Source: an uncultured Paracoccaceae bacterium
GTDB lineage: Bacteria; Pseudomonadota; Alphaproteobacteria; Rhodobacterales; Rhodobacteraceae
Direction of reading: 5' to 3'
DNA length: 64,000 nucleotides
Assembly (NCBI GenBank): GCA_951812305.1
Contig: CATOSB010000002.1
Location: forward strand, 1,054,001 to 1,118,000
This document shows, piece after piece, positions 1 to 9,206 of the stretch. The notes beneath the pieces were generated by a model. That model saw only the letters and a list, made by a program, of their open reading frames with translations, was not told the DNA's origin and searched no databases. The translations under genes were made by a program, and so were the position numbers. Each line of letters opens with the position of its first letter. Within the stretch, counting starts at the first letter, position 1.

Positions 1-1239
1 TTAGGCGGCTTTTTCCAGTTCGAAAGAATCGTGCAGCGCCTGAACGGCCAGTTCCAGATACTTTCTGTCGATCAAGACCGAAATCTTGATTTCCGACGTT
101 GTGATCACCTTGATGTTGATGTTTTCACGATGAAGGGCCTCGAACATCTGCGCCGCAACACCTGCGTGGCTGCGCATTCCGATGCCGACGACCGATACTT
201 TGCACACGTCCGTATCCGCCACGAGATCGTGGAAGTTGATCGACCCGCTGTCCTTGGCCGCCTGCATCGCCTTTTCGGCGCGCGCGACCTGATCGGTCGG
301 GCAGGAAAAGGTCATATCCGTGCGCCCCTCTTCCGAGATATTCTGAACGATCATGTCGACATTCACACCGGCTTGGCTGAGCGGGCCAAAGATCGCCGCG
401 GCGATGCCCGGACGGTCCGCGACCGAGATCAGCGTCATTTTGGCCTCATCCCGGCTGTAAGCCACACCCGCAACAACATTGCTTTCCATGATGTCATCCT
501 CATCGCAGACCAGCGTCCCGGCGCTGTCATCCATTTCACCAAAACTCGATAAAACTCGCAGTTTGACCTTGAATCGCATTGCCAATTCCACGGATCGGGT
601 TTGCAGGACCTTGGCGCCAAGCGACGCCAATTCCAGCATTTCCTCGAACGCGATCTTGTCCAGCCGCCGCGCCTTATCGCAAATCCGCGGGTCGGTGGTG
701 TAAACGCCGTCGACATCGGTGTAGATATCGCAGCGTTCCGCGCCAAAGGCGGCGGCAAAGGCCACAGCCGTCGTGTCGCTGCCGCCACGCCCAAGCGTGG
801 TGATCCGGCCCTCATGCGAAATGCCCTGAAAGCCTGCCACGACAGCGACTTTCATGCCTTCCGCAAATTTTGCAGAGATATTGTCGGTTGGAATTTCCTC
901 GATCCGCGCCGACGAATGGGCGTCGTTCGTTTTCAGCGGTACCTGCCATCCTTGCCATGACCGCGCCGGTACTTCCATTTCCTGCAAGGTCAGGGCCATC
1001 AAACCGGCGGTGACGTTCTCGCCAGACGACACAACAGCATCATATTCTCGCGCATCGAAAAAGCGGCCGGTCTCGTCGACAAATTCGACCAGTTTGTTCG
1101 TCTCACCCGCCATCGCCGATACAATGACGATGACGTCATAGCCATTCGCCACTTCGCGACCCACACGCTTGGCAGCGCGGCGAATGCGGTCCATCGTCGC
1201 CACCGACGTGCCGCCGAATTTCATAACAAGAACAGGCAT
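1..1239 (-). CDS. lysC: Aspartate kinase (412 aa)
   Basis: This enzyme phosphorylates L-aspartate in the first step of the lysine, threonine and methionine branch, in the cytosol. The N-terminus reads MPVLVMKFGGTSV, the nucleotide-binding KFGGTS signature. A TTLGRGGSDTTA segment near residue 155 and YTDVDGVYTTDPR near residue 190 are typical of the kinase domain. The C-terminal third holds two ACT-like regulatory segments (around SVADRPGIAAAIFGPL and VSVVGIGMRSHAGVAA), which in this family bind lysine and threonine. The frame stays open for a further 112 codons upstream, but the ATG at 1239 gives the family length and start. The TAA stop is at window position 1-3, so the gene is complete. It is divergent from the threonine dehydratase; thrC lies 10 kb away. 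Confidence 0.95.
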   Translation of the reverse strand: MPVLVMKFGGTSVATMDRIRRAAKRVGREVANGYDVIVIVSAMAGETNKLVEFVDETGRFFDAREYDAVVSSGENVTAGLMALTLQEMEVPARSWQGWQVPLKTNDAHSSARIEEIPTDNISAKFAEGMKVAVVAGFQGISHEGRITTLGRGGSDTTAVAFAAAFGAERCDIYTDVDGVYTTDPRICDKARRLDKIAFEEMLELASLGAKVLQTRSVELAMRFKVKLRVLSSFGEMDDSAGTLVCDEDDIMESNVVAGVAYSRDEAKMTLISVADRPGIAAAIFGPLSQAGVNVDMIVQNISEEGRTDMTFSCPTDQVARAEKAMQAAKDSGSINFHDLVADTDVCKVSVVGIGMRSHAGVAAQMFEALHRENINIKVITTSEIKISVLIDRKYLELAVQALHDSFELEKAA

Positions 1240-1326
1240 TGCGGTCTCTTGGTTTCGCCGCGCTTCATAACATTTGAATTGGCGGCTACAAGTGTCACGA
1301 AGTCGAAATGAAATCTCGGGGGCAAC

Positions 1327-2298
1327 ATGCAGTTTACCAAAGATGAACTCAAAGCTGCGGCGCAGCTTGTGTATACTCAAATGTCCCCGACGCCTCAGTA
1401 CGCGTGGCCGCAGCTGGCGGAACGCGTGGGCTGCGAGGTCTGGGTCAAACATGAAAACCACACACCAACCGGCGCGTTTAAGGTTCGCGGCGGTATCACA
1501 TTCATCGACTGGGTGCGCCGGACATTTCCCAATTCGCGCGGCATTTGCACCGCAACACGTGGCAATCACGGGCAAAGTCAGGCGCGCGCCGCTGTTCAGG
1601 CCGGTCTAATTGCGAAAGTCTACGCGCCACACGGAAATTCTGTTGAAAAGAACGCCGCCATGCGGGCCTTCGGCGCCGATCTGATCGAATTCGGCGATGA
1701 TTTCGATGTTGCGAAGGAAGAGGCATTTCGGGTGGCCGAGGCGGATGATCTTGTGATCGTTCCTCCATTCCATAAAGAACTGGTGCGTGGCGTCGCGACA
1801 TACGCCTACGAATTGTTGTCCGCCGCTCCCGATCTGGATACCGTGTACGTCCCCATCGGATGCGGGTCAGGGATATGCGGTACAATTCTGGCACGCGACG
1901 CGCTGGGGCTAAACACATCAGTCGTCGGTGTCGTTTCGAGTGAGGCACAATGTGCGAAACTGTCGTTCGAGGCGGGTCGCATGGTGGAAACCAACTCCGC
2001 CCGCACATTTGCCGATGGCATGGCCGTGCGTATCCCGGTTCAGGAGGCATATGACATCTATGCCAAGGGAACAGAACGAATTGTCGCCGTGAATGACGCA
2101 GAGATCGCTGATGCGATCCGCATTTACTATCGCGACATCCACAATCTGGCCGAAGGTGCCGGTGCAGCACCGCTGGCCGCACTGATGCAAGAGAAAGACC
2201 AAATGGCGGGTAAGAAAGCCGCTGTCATTCTGACGGGCGGAAATATCGACACGGGCTGGTTTCAGACCGTGCTCGGCGGCGGCGTCCCGACTTTGTAG
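1327..2298 (+). CDS. Threonine/serine dehydratase-like PLP enzyme (323 aa)
   Basis: This is a fold-type II PLP enzyme that deaminates threonine or serine to a 2-oxo acid. The PLP lysine sits in the motif HTPTGAFKVRGG near residues 43-54. A glycine-rich phosphate-binding loop IGCGSGICGT is near residue 176 and a second glycine motif LTGGNIDTG near residue 305. The protein is short (323 aa) and has no C-terminal ACT regulatory domain, so it resembles the catabolic or accessory class rather than full-length biosynthetic IlvA. A weak GGGGG ribosome-binding stretch lies just before the ATG. It is transcribed divergently from lysC across an 87-bp spacer. The exact substrate cannot be told from sequence. 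Confidence 0.85.
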   Translation: MQFTKDELKAAAQLVYTQMSPTPQYAWPQLAERVGCEVWVKHENHTPTGAFKVRGGITFIDWVRRTFPNSRGICTATRGNHGQSQARAAVQAGLIAKVYAPHGNSVEKNAAMRAFGADLIEFGDDFDVAKEEAFRVAEADDLVIVPPFHKELVRGVATYAYELLSAAPDLDTVYVPIGCGSGICGTILARDALGLNTSVVGVVSSEAQCAKLSFEAGRMVETNSARTFADGMAVRIPVQEAYDIYAKGTERIVAVNDAEIADAIRIYYRDIHNLAEGAGAAPLAALMQEKDQMAGKKAAVILTGGNIDTGWFQTVLGGGVPTL

Positions 2299-2460
2299 CC
2301 CACTTAATACGGATAGGCGCGCCCGTCCCAGGTTTCAAAGCACCCGGTCGTCTCGAGGGAAAGCGCCGTGAAGCGATCGACAAGACCTCGTGCGGCCTCT
2401 TCGACCGAAATATCGGCCGCCCCGCCACCCATATCGGTGCGCACCCATCCCGGGTGGTAA

Positions 2461-3629
2461 TACCAAGGGTTATTCAATCTGACCGACTTTCGCCCAGTTG
2501 CGGCTTGCGATGGATGTGATGGTTTGCGGTCTTGCGATGAGGTTGTTCCAGGCCTCGCACCCCGCGTCGAGAATCGCGTCATATGTGTCGAACGTCCGGT
2601 TTGCGAGCCATGTCTGGCGGAGATATTGCCAAATGTTTTCGGTTGGATTCAGCTCTGGTGATTTGGGCGGCAGAAACATGAGCGACAGGTTTTGCGGGAT
2701 TTCCAGAGCGGATGTCGTGTGCCAGCCGGCTTGGTCCATGAGGATGACGGCGTGGGCGCCATCGGAGACAATTTTGCTGATTTCTTCCAGGTGGCGCTGC
2801 ATCGCATAGGTGTCGGCTGCTGGCATCATGATCGCCGCGCCGGTGCCGCGTTCGGGGCAGATGGCGCCAAAAAGATACGCATTTTGGTAACGCTGATCGG
2901 CGGGCTGGCGGGGCCGTGTGCCCTTGCGTGCCCACTGGCGGACGCGGGTGTTCTTCTGACCGAGACGCATCTCGTCCTGGAACCAGATTTCGACGGGTTT
3001 GTCCGGCGGCACCCCCTGAAGCGTCTCCTTCAGATTGTCGCCGAAGTTTTTTTGAAATCCTCAATGACCTGCACGTCCTGCCCCGGGTGCTGAGGGCGTG
3101 CGCTGATGTGGGAAAAGCCCAGATTGTGCAGAATCTGCCCCACATGGCGCTCGTGATAGTCGACGCCAAAACGCGCCTTGATCACATTCTTCAAATCGAC
3201 CCGCCGCCAGCGGACGACACCGTCCTTTTCAGGATCAGGACCGGTCTCGACAAGAGCCGCCAGTTCATCCAGTTGCGCATTGTCAAGGCGGGATCGCGAG
3301 CCTCCTCGCTGCCGATCCAGCAGCCCCGCTGGACCATCAGCGTTGAAACGGAGCACCCAGTCCCTGAGCGTTTGCCGGTCCATCCCGCCAATGCGGGCCG
3401 CAGCCCCACGCGACATGCCATCGGCGATAGCGGCAAGCGACAAAAGCCGTCGGCTCTGCCGGGCATCAGAACTCTCTGCGGCAAGCTTGCGCAGATCATT
3501 GGCGGTAAAATCGGCTCGCATCGGTATCCTGGCTGGCATCGGTGGTCTCCTTTGCCAATCTTGAATCACCTCAGCACCTCAGGCGGTACCCAAAATCCAT
3601 AGCTGAGTCATTTTGAAGCACCCTTGGTA
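2461..3629 (-). mobile_element. IS630-type insertion sequence, copy 1 (1169 bp)
   Basis: The ends are imperfect inverted repeats starting TACCAAGGGT. At the left the sequence reads TACCAAGGGTTATTCAATC; the complement of the right end reads TACCAAGGGTGCTTCAAAA. The trinucleotide TAA stands on both sides (2458-2460 and 3630-3632), containing the TA expected as the IS630/Tc1 target duplication. It is immediately followed by a second identical copy. The transposase reads on the minus strand. Confidence 0.92.
2470..3539 (-). CDS. IS630-type transposase, read through a frameshift (copy 1)
   Basis: Two overlapping frames together make one DDE transposase of about 356 aa. The first carries helix-turn-helix segments (SRGAAARIGGMDRQTLRDWV) and ends at 3030. 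The second carries the catalytic domain: WFQDEMRLG (first D), ILMDQAGWH (second D) and SPELNPTENIWQYLR (E). The switch is at a run of seven A on the coding strand (plus positions 3047-3053), where a -1 shift joins EDFKK to NFGDNLKETLQG. A ribosome-binding site AAGGAG precedes the ATG at 3539. All copies keep the same overlap, so it is probably programmed rather than a mutation. Confidence 0.88.
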
Positions 3630-3632
3630 TAA

Positions 3633-4801
3633 TACCAAGGGTTATTCAATCTGACCGACTTTCGCCCAGTTGCGGCTTGCGATGGATGTGATGGTTTGCG
3701 GTCTTGCGATGAGGTTGTTCCAGGCCTCGCACCCCGCGTCGAGAATCGCGTCATATGTGTCGAACGTCCGGTTTGCGAGCCATGTCTGGCGGAGATATTG
3801 CCAAATGTTTTCGGTTGGATTCAGCTCTGGTGATTTGGGCGGCAGAAACATGAGCGACAGGTTTTGCGGGATTTCCAGAGCGGATGTCGTGTGCCAGCCG
3901 GCTTGGTCCATGAGGATGACGGCGTGGGCGCCATCGGAGACAATTTTGCTGATTTCTTCCAGGTGGCGCTGCATCGCATAGGTGTCGGCTGCTGGCATCA
4001 TGATCGCCGCGCCGGTGCCGCGTTCGGGGCAGATGGCGCCAAAAAGATACGCATTTTGGTAACGCTGATCGGCGGGCTGGCGGGGCCGTGTGCCCTTGCG
4101 TGCCCACTGGCGGACGCGGGTGTTCTTCTGACCGAGACGCATCTCGTCCTGGAACCAGATTTCGACGGGTTTGTCCGGCGGCACCCCCTGAAGCGTCTCC
4201 TTCAGATTGTCGCCGAAGTTTTTTTGAAATCCTCAATGACCTGCACGTCCTGCCCCGGGTGCTGAGGGCGTGCGCTGATGTGGGAAAAGCCCAGATTGTG
4301 CAGAATCTGCCCCACATGGCGCTCGTGATAGTCGACGCCAAAACGCGCCTTGATCACATTCTTCAAATCGACCCGCCGCCAGCGGACGACACCGTCCTTT
4401 TCAGGATCAGGACCGGTCTCGACAAGAGCCGCCAGTTCATCCAGTTGCGCATTGTCAAGGCGGGATCGCGAGCCTCCTCGCTGCCGATCCAGCAGCCCCG
4501 CTGGACCATCAGCGTTGAAACGGAGCACCCAGTCCCTGAGCGTTTGCCGGTCCATCCCGCCAATGCGGGCCGCAGCCCCACGCGACATGCCATCGGCGAT
4601 AGCGGCAAGCGACAAAAGCCGTCGGCTCTGCCGGGCATCAGAACTCTCTGCGGCAAGCTTGCGCAGATCATTGGCGGTAAAATCGGCTCGCATCGGTATC
4701 CTGGCTGGCATCGGTGGTCTCCTTTGCCAATCTTGAATCACCTCAGCACCTCAGGCGGTACCCAAAATCCATAGCTGAGTCATTTTGAAGCACCCTTGGT
4801 A
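3633..4801 (-). mobile_element. IS630-type insertion sequence, copy 2 (tandem)
   Basis: This copy is identical in layout to the preceding one, shifted by exactly 1172 bp (1169 plus the TAA spacer). TAA again follows its right end at 4802-4804, next to the rest of the SDR gene. The head-to-tail pair with single TAA junctions means one copy landed exactly at the TA beside the other, or the pair arose by tandem duplication. Confidence 0.92.
3642..4711 (-). CDS. IS630-type transposase, read through a frameshift (copy 2)
   Basis: The coding content equals copy 1 residue for residue in both frames, including the A7 slippage run (plus 4219-4225) and the DDE motifs. Identity of the two tandem copies points to a recent event or to homogenisation between them. 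Confidence 0.88.
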
Positions 4802-5645
4802 TAAATGCCCACGGAAACGCCCTGAGACTTCAAATCAACCGCCAGATTGCGCCCGAGATTCAAAGCCGCCGCCTTGGATGCCCGGTAAAGATAAGCGCCA
4901 CCGGGGGCGAGTTCGCTGCTGGCCATTTGCGAGGATATGATGGCGATCTTGCCACCCGCAGCTTGCACGTTGGGTAGAAGGCTCTGGATGGTCAGAAATA
5001 CGCCGGTAACATTGGCTGCCAAACCATCCGCCCACATATCCGCGGTGTATTCCGCCAACGCGGTGCCTTTATCCAGGAAAACCCCGGCATTACAGATCAA
5101 CAAATCGATTGGATCACCGGCAAGCTGTGTCGCCAAGCCCCGTTGCGATGCGGGATCGGTCACATCCAACGGATACCCGGTATCGCCCGACCGGCTGGTC
5201 GCCACAACTTCTTCGCCACCTTTGCGATACGCGTCAGCCAACGCCAGCCCGATCCCACGGTTCGCGCCGGTGATCAGCACCCGCATCAGTTGGTCTTGCG
5301 TTGTGGAACGAACGGCAATGGCGCGACCGGAACCCCGTCTTCGACCAATTTCTTGGCATCATCCGGTTTCGCCTCGCCATAGATCGACCGGTGTGGAATG
5401 TCGCCATCATGCATCTTGCGGGCTTCGGTGGCAAAACTCATTCCTACATAGTCAGAGTTCTTCTCAACCTCTTTTCGCATGGCGGCCAGTTGCTTTTCAA
5501 CGTCAGTTTGGGGCGTGCTCAATTGCGGCGCCGCCTTCGTTGCTTTTTTTCGCGCTGTGGTCACGCGCGGTGACATAAGCGTCTTTTCGACCTCAGACGA
5601 ACCGCATTGCGGACACGAAACCATGCCTGCATTCAAAACCTTTTC

Positions 5646-7246
5646 GTAACTCCCAAGCACCCCCCACGTTTGAGTGTTATTGTCAGTTTTATGGTGAGTC
5701 GAATTTGCCATTTTGCGCGTGTTTTTTTTCTTTCTTGTCTGAATTCTGTGGCGCCGGGTTGATTTCTCTGAATCAGTGGTGGGATGGATCAGGTTGCCGC
5801 CCTTGAACAACTTCTCGCCACGGCTCTGCGTCGGATCGCTGAGCTTGAAGCTGCGTTGGCGAGCATGGCGGAAGAGATCACGGACCTGCGCCGACAGTTG
5901 GCCAAGAACAGCAGCAATAGCAGCAAGCCCCCTTCAAGTGATGGCCTGAAGAAGCCAGCCCCGCGCAGCCTGCGTGGCAAATCCGGAAAGAAAAGTGGCG
6001 GCCAAGTTGGCCACCGGGGCGACACCCTGCGCCAGACGTCAACACCCGACTTTGTCGAACGGCATGAGGCGACGCATTGCAGCGCCTGTCAGAGCGCCCT
6101 GACGGCGGAGATGGTGAAAGGGATCGAGAAGCGTCAGGTGTTCGACTTGCCTGCGCCACGCCTGGAGGTCACCGAGCATCAGGCGGCGGTTTATTGTTGC
6201 GACCATTGTCGAGCCACGACGACGGCTGGCTTTCCCGATGGCGTGGCCGCGCATGTGCAATATGGCACGCGCATGCGGGCAGTGGCGGTCTATTGCAATG
6301 TTCAGCAGCTGATACCCGAGGATCGGGTCTGCCAGCTTATGCGCGACCTGTTTGGGGCCACCAGCTTGTGCGCGGCCAGCGTGACCAACTGGACGCGCGG
6401 CGCGGCAAATAAGATGGGTGTCGTGGTTGAACACATTCTCGCCCGGCTTGCCGAAGGCGGCGTTCGGCATCTGGACGAGACCGGACTTCGTGTTGCCGGC
6501 AAGCTGCACTGGCTGCACACGATCTGCGATACCGCCTTCACCCATTACCGCATCAGCGCCAAACGCGGTGCTGTTCCAACCTTCCTGACCGGCGGGACGA
6601 TCATTCATGATCACTGGAAACCCTACTACGCCCATATGAGCGGAGTGGACGCCCACGCCCTCTGCGGGGCGCATCACTTGCGCGAACTCAAGGCCATCGA
6701 AGAGATCGAAAAAGAGCCTTGGGCGACGGAGATGAGCGCAGTGCTTCATAGCGCCAATCAACTCAGATGCGCGGCTCAGGATCAAGGCGAGACCGAACTC
6801 CCGGAACTGGTTCGCCAGGGTATCGTCACCAGATACATGGCGATCCTCGCCAAGGGGCTCGCCTTCCACGAACGCCAGCCCCCGCTGGCCAAAAGCCCCG
6901 GCACCCGCGGCCGAAAAGCCAGGCGGCCAGGCCACAACCTGCTCCTCCGCCTGCGTGACTACCGCGATGACGTTTTGCGATTCATCGCCGACTTCGCGGT
7001 CCCATTCACAAACAATCAGGCCGAACAGGACCTGCGCATGATGAAGCTGCGCATGAAAATCTCGGGCACCTTCCGCACCCTCGAGGGCGCGCGGGTCTTC
7101 GCCGACATCAGGTCCGTCATCTCGACGGCCAGAAAACACCGGTTCAACATCCTGGAAATCCTGACCCTGTCACCACCTCAGATCATCGCACGGCTCTGAC
7201 GGAACAAAACCCCGCAACCCTATCGGACAGGGTGCTTGGGAGTTAC
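5646..7246 (+). mobile_element. IS66-type insertion sequence, copy 1 (1601 bp)
   Basis: The ends are inverted repeats beginning GTAACTCCCAAGCACCC, and GTAA is the usual IS66 terminus. An 8-bp target duplication ACCTTTTC lies at 5638-5645 and 7247-7254. Only one long gene is present. tnpA and tnpB, found in classical IS66 members, are absent, which matches the single-gene ISBst12-like subgroup. It disrupts the DUF1178 gene. Confidence 0.95.
5784..7199 (+). CDS. IS66-type transposase TnpC (471 aa, copy 1)
   Basis: This is the DDE transposase that moves the element. Residues 1-40 form a heptad-like coiled coil, followed by the IS66 signature NSSNSSKPPSSD. A zinc-finger-like region carries CSAC near residue 99 and CCDHC near 137. 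Catalytic motifs are HLDETGLRV (D) near 233, HDHWKPYY (D) near 274 and NNQAEQDLRMMK (E) near 412. It differs silently from most other copies in having ATCGTC rather than ATAGTC near 6825, a variant shared with copy 5. Confidence 0.95.
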   Translation: MDQVAALEQLLATALRRIAELEAALASMAEEITDLRRQLAKNSSNSSKPPSSDGLKKPAPRSLRGKSGKKSGGQVGHRGDTLRQTSTPDFVERHEATHCSACQSALTAEMVKGIEKRQVFDLPAPRLEVTEHQAAVYCCDHCRATTTAGFPDGVAAHVQYGTRMRAVAVYCNVQQLIPEDRVCQLMRDLFGATSLCAASVTNWTRGAANKMGVVVEHILARLAEGGVRHLDETGLRVAGKLHWLHTICDTAFTHYRISAKRGAVPTFLTGGTIIHDHWKPYYAHMSGVDAHALCGAHHLRELKAIEEIEKEPWATEMSAVLHSANQLRCAAQDQGETELPELVRQGIVTRYMAILAKGLAFHERQPPLAKSPGTRGRKARRPGHNLLLRLRDYRDDVLRFIADFAVPFTNNQAEQDLRMMKLRMKISGTFRTLEGARVFADIRSVISTARKHRFNILEILTLSPPQIIARL

Positions 7247-7395
7247 ACCTTTTCAAAAGCCTCGCCATTGGCGAACCAGCTTTCAAAACTGTGGTCCTCA
7301 TTGCATTTTAACGTGTAGCGGATCATCTGCTCATTTTGCCTTAGTTGACTGTCAAAAAATATCTCTTTTCCCGACAATTACAAGGTTTGGCAGGC

Positions 7396-7869
7396 TCAGG
7401 CAGCCCGCTTTCGCGCGCGCGGATCGAAGTTCTTGACCAAATAGGCAAGTTCAGGATCACTCAGCATCTTTGCGGCTTTTTGCGGTGTGACCCATTTGCG
7501 CTGTCGCTGGGAGGCCTCCGGATAGTTCTTTTGGGTTGATTTCACCTTAACCGGGAAAATGATGACGATACAGGCCAACCGCTTGCCGGCGAGCTGCTTT
7601 TTATAGGAATAAAAGCCAATGCTGGGCCCTTTCACTGTGCCCTTTACACCGGCCTCTTCCCACGCTTCGCGCAACGCCGCGTCCGCCGGTGTGGCGCCAT
7701 CCATCGGCCAGCCCTTAGGTATGATCCAGCGCTTTGTTCCACGGCTGGACACCATCAAGACCTGCAACTCGTCTTTGCGAACACGATAGCAAAGCGCCCC
7801 GAATTGAAGGCGAATGGCACTTTTCTTTCGTCCACCCAATCTTATGGGCCGGGTCTTCAATTTACCCAT
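7396..7869 (-). CDS. Nudix hydrolase (157 aa)
   Basis: The Nudix box is visible around residues 53-75: a GWPMDG stretch, then REAWEEAG, which supplies the REUXEEXGU metal-binding helix. The glutamate normally found seven residues before the R of REAWEE is alanine here, a variant seen in DIPP-like Nudix proteins that act on diphosphoinositol or dinucleoside polyphosphates. A basic N-terminus (MGKLKTRP) and basic C-terminus frame the domain. It lies upstream of the DUF1178-SDR pair and downstream of the KDO transferase gene. The substrate cannot be assigned from sequence. Confidence 0.85.
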   Translation of the reverse strand: MGKLKTRPIRLGGRKKSAIRLQFGALCYRVRKDELQVLMVSSRGTKRWIIPKGWPMDGATPADAALREAWEEAGVKGTVKGPSIGFYSYKKQLAGKRLACIVIIFPVKVKSTQKNYPEASQRQRKWVTPQKAAKMLSDPELAYLVKNFDPRARKRAA

Positions 7870-7949
7870 AGTGCACCGTCTGAAATCAACCCTGCCTGCA
7901 GTTGACTAACGCTAACAAAACAAGGTTCAGGTTCCAACCCGGCACTTTG

Positions 7950-9194
7950 CTAGATTTTTTCTTTTAGGTATTCGATGACCTGTTCAATCCCGTCGTCCGA
8001 GCCGAGTTGTTGAGCCATTCTTTCGGCTGCAATTACCATTCCCCTGCGCCGCGCCTCATCACCCATTTCCACCATCGCCGTGCAAAGTTCTGTCTCGTTT
8101 TTGACCATTTGCGCCGCGCCACTGGCGACCAACTTTGCATAGACATCTTCGAAGTTCTCGACATTCGGGCCCACAAGCACGGCAGAACGGAATTTCATTG
8201 GTTCAAATGGCGTATGGCCACCATTTGGGGTCAGTGATCCAGCGACAAACGTGGCCGACGCCAGTGAATACCAAAGCGGCATCTCGCCCAGCGTGTCGGC
8301 CAGAAGCACCTGAACATCTGCGTTCAGTTCCGACATTTCCGATCTGCGGATCCAATTAAGGCCAGACTTGTCCAACATGCGCGCAATCGCGTCGCCCCGC
8401 CGTGGGTGGCGCGGCGCGAGAATAAGCTTCAGTGCCGGGCGTCTGTTCAACGCAGATTGATAGGCTGCAAGGATGATCTCATCCTCGCCTTCATGCGTGG
8501 AGCCCGCAAGAATGGTGTCATCGTGCCGAAAGACCGCTGAAAGCCGCTTCAATTCGCCAGCATCCGGGTCAGGCAGGCTTACCAGAGATTTCAGATTGAT
8601 CGTCGCTCCAATTCCGTCGGGCGACATTCCAAACGTGGTCAATCGTTCTGTGGATTCTGAGTTCTGCGGCAAAACCAGATCGAGCCTTATCGCGACACCC
8701 TTCGCCAGGCCCGGAAACCGCCGCCAATTCCTGGCGGCCTTGTCTGAAACGCGGGCGGCGACCACGATCACGGGGCCTTTAGCCGTGGCAATCCGGTTCG
8801 GCCATATCTCGTTTTCTAAAACCAACATGGCGGCGGGTGACGCACGGCGGCGAAATCCAGCAAGACAAGCCCGAAAATCCAATGGCGCCAAGGCTGCATA
8901 GACATTGGTCATGGCCCAGCCTATCACCAAGTCTCGCCCCGTTGTCGTATTAGCCGTCACGACCAGCGATATTTCCGGAAACGCCCGTTTCAATGCTTCA
9001 ATCAGAGGGCGTGCAGAAGTCAGTTCCCCATTTGAAGCCCCGTGTATCCAGATACTGGAGGGCAGGTCTAACACCGGTCGACCCAGCCGTTCCCAAATGT
9101 CACTTGGTTGTTCGCGACGAAGCACCAAACGGAACATCAGCCAAAGTGCCACGACCGGTGAAAGTACCGTTATCAGCGCCCGATACCAAATCAT
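7950..9194 (-). CDS. waaA: 3-deoxy-D-manno-octulosonic acid transferase (414 aa)
   Basis: This enzyme transfers KDO from CMP-KDO to lipid IVA during lipid A and inner-core synthesis, at the cytoplasmic face of the inner membrane. The protein starts with a membrane anchor (ITVLSPVVALWLMFRLV) and a WERLG motif. It has the GT-B N-terminal signature IWIHGASNGE near residue 49 and the KdtA C-terminal motif SLTPNGGHTPFEPMKFRSAVLVGPNVENFEDVY split over residues 325-355. The E of FEP is the conserved acceptor-site glutamate in GT-B KDO transferases. The length fits the family. It is preceded closely by the acetyltransferase gene in the same direction. Confidence 0.9.
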   Translation of the reverse strand: MIWYRALITVLSPVVALWLMFRLVLRREQPSDIWERLGRPVLDLPSSIWIHGASNGELTSARPLIEALKRAFPEISLVVTANTTTGRDLVIGWAMTNVYAALAPLDFRACLAGFRRRASPAAMLVLENEIWPNRIATAKGPVIVVAARVSDKAARNWRRFPGLAKGVAIRLDLVLPQNSESTERLTTFGMSPDGIGATINLKSLVSLPDPDAGELKRLSAVFRHDDTILAGSTHEGEDEIILAAYQSALNRRPALKLILAPRHPRRGDAIARMLDKSGLNWIRRSEMSELNADVQVLLADTLGEMPLWYSLASATFVAGSLTPNGGHTPFEPMKFRSAVLVGPNVENFEDVYAKLVASGAAQMVKNETELCTAMVEMGDEARRRGMVIAAERMAQQLGSDDGIEQVIEYLKEKI

Positions 9195-9206
9195 GTGAAC
9201 CGGCCG

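Larger units (their letters stand above)
2304..5286 (-). pseudogene. SDR-family oxidoreductase split by two tandem IS630 copies
   Basis: The N-terminal part lies at 4805-5286 and the C-terminal part at 2304-2460. Removing the IS pair restores one frame, with VSVGI followed by YHPGWVRTDMGG. The rejoined product is a classical short-chain dehydrogenase of about 213 aa: a Rossmann motif TGANRGIG at residues 6-13, NAG near residue 69, and a YRASK catalytic Y-x3-K near residue 138. The start codon overlaps the stop of the upstream DUF1178 gene (TGATG), so the two were translationally coupled. The insertion separates the C-terminal substrate-binding part from the catalytic core. The truncated frame runs a few codons into the IS and stops at 4780. 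The physiological substrate is unknown. Confidence 0.9.
5286..7326 (-). pseudogene. DUF1178 family protein gene split by IS66
   Basis: The 5' part (ATG at 7326 to 7247) encodes MIRYTLKCNEDHSFESWF and continues after the IS at 5645-5286 with NAGMVSCPQCGSSEVEK. This is the N-terminal layout of the DUF1178 family: a short zinc-ribbon-like start with CPQC, a variable middle and a C-terminus ending near PLPFVPQRKTN. The rejoined protein is about 143 aa. The 8-bp sequence ACCTTTTC is duplicated at both IS junctions, so the gene was intact before insertion. Its stop overlaps the SDR start, and a Nudix gene lies just upstream, so Nudix-DUF1178-SDR formed a unit. The function of DUF1178 is unknown. 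Confidence 0.88.

Noticed and set aside
1240..1575. A 112-codon upstream extension of aspartate kinase
   Set aside because: It overlaps the divergent dehydratase gene, and the conserved start MPVLVMKFGGTS lies at 1239.
6039..7139. A 366-codon open frame antisense to the IS66 transposase, repeated in every copy
   Set aside because: It mirrors codon structure of the high-GC transposase gene, has no motif or ribosome-binding site, and recurs only because the IS recurs.
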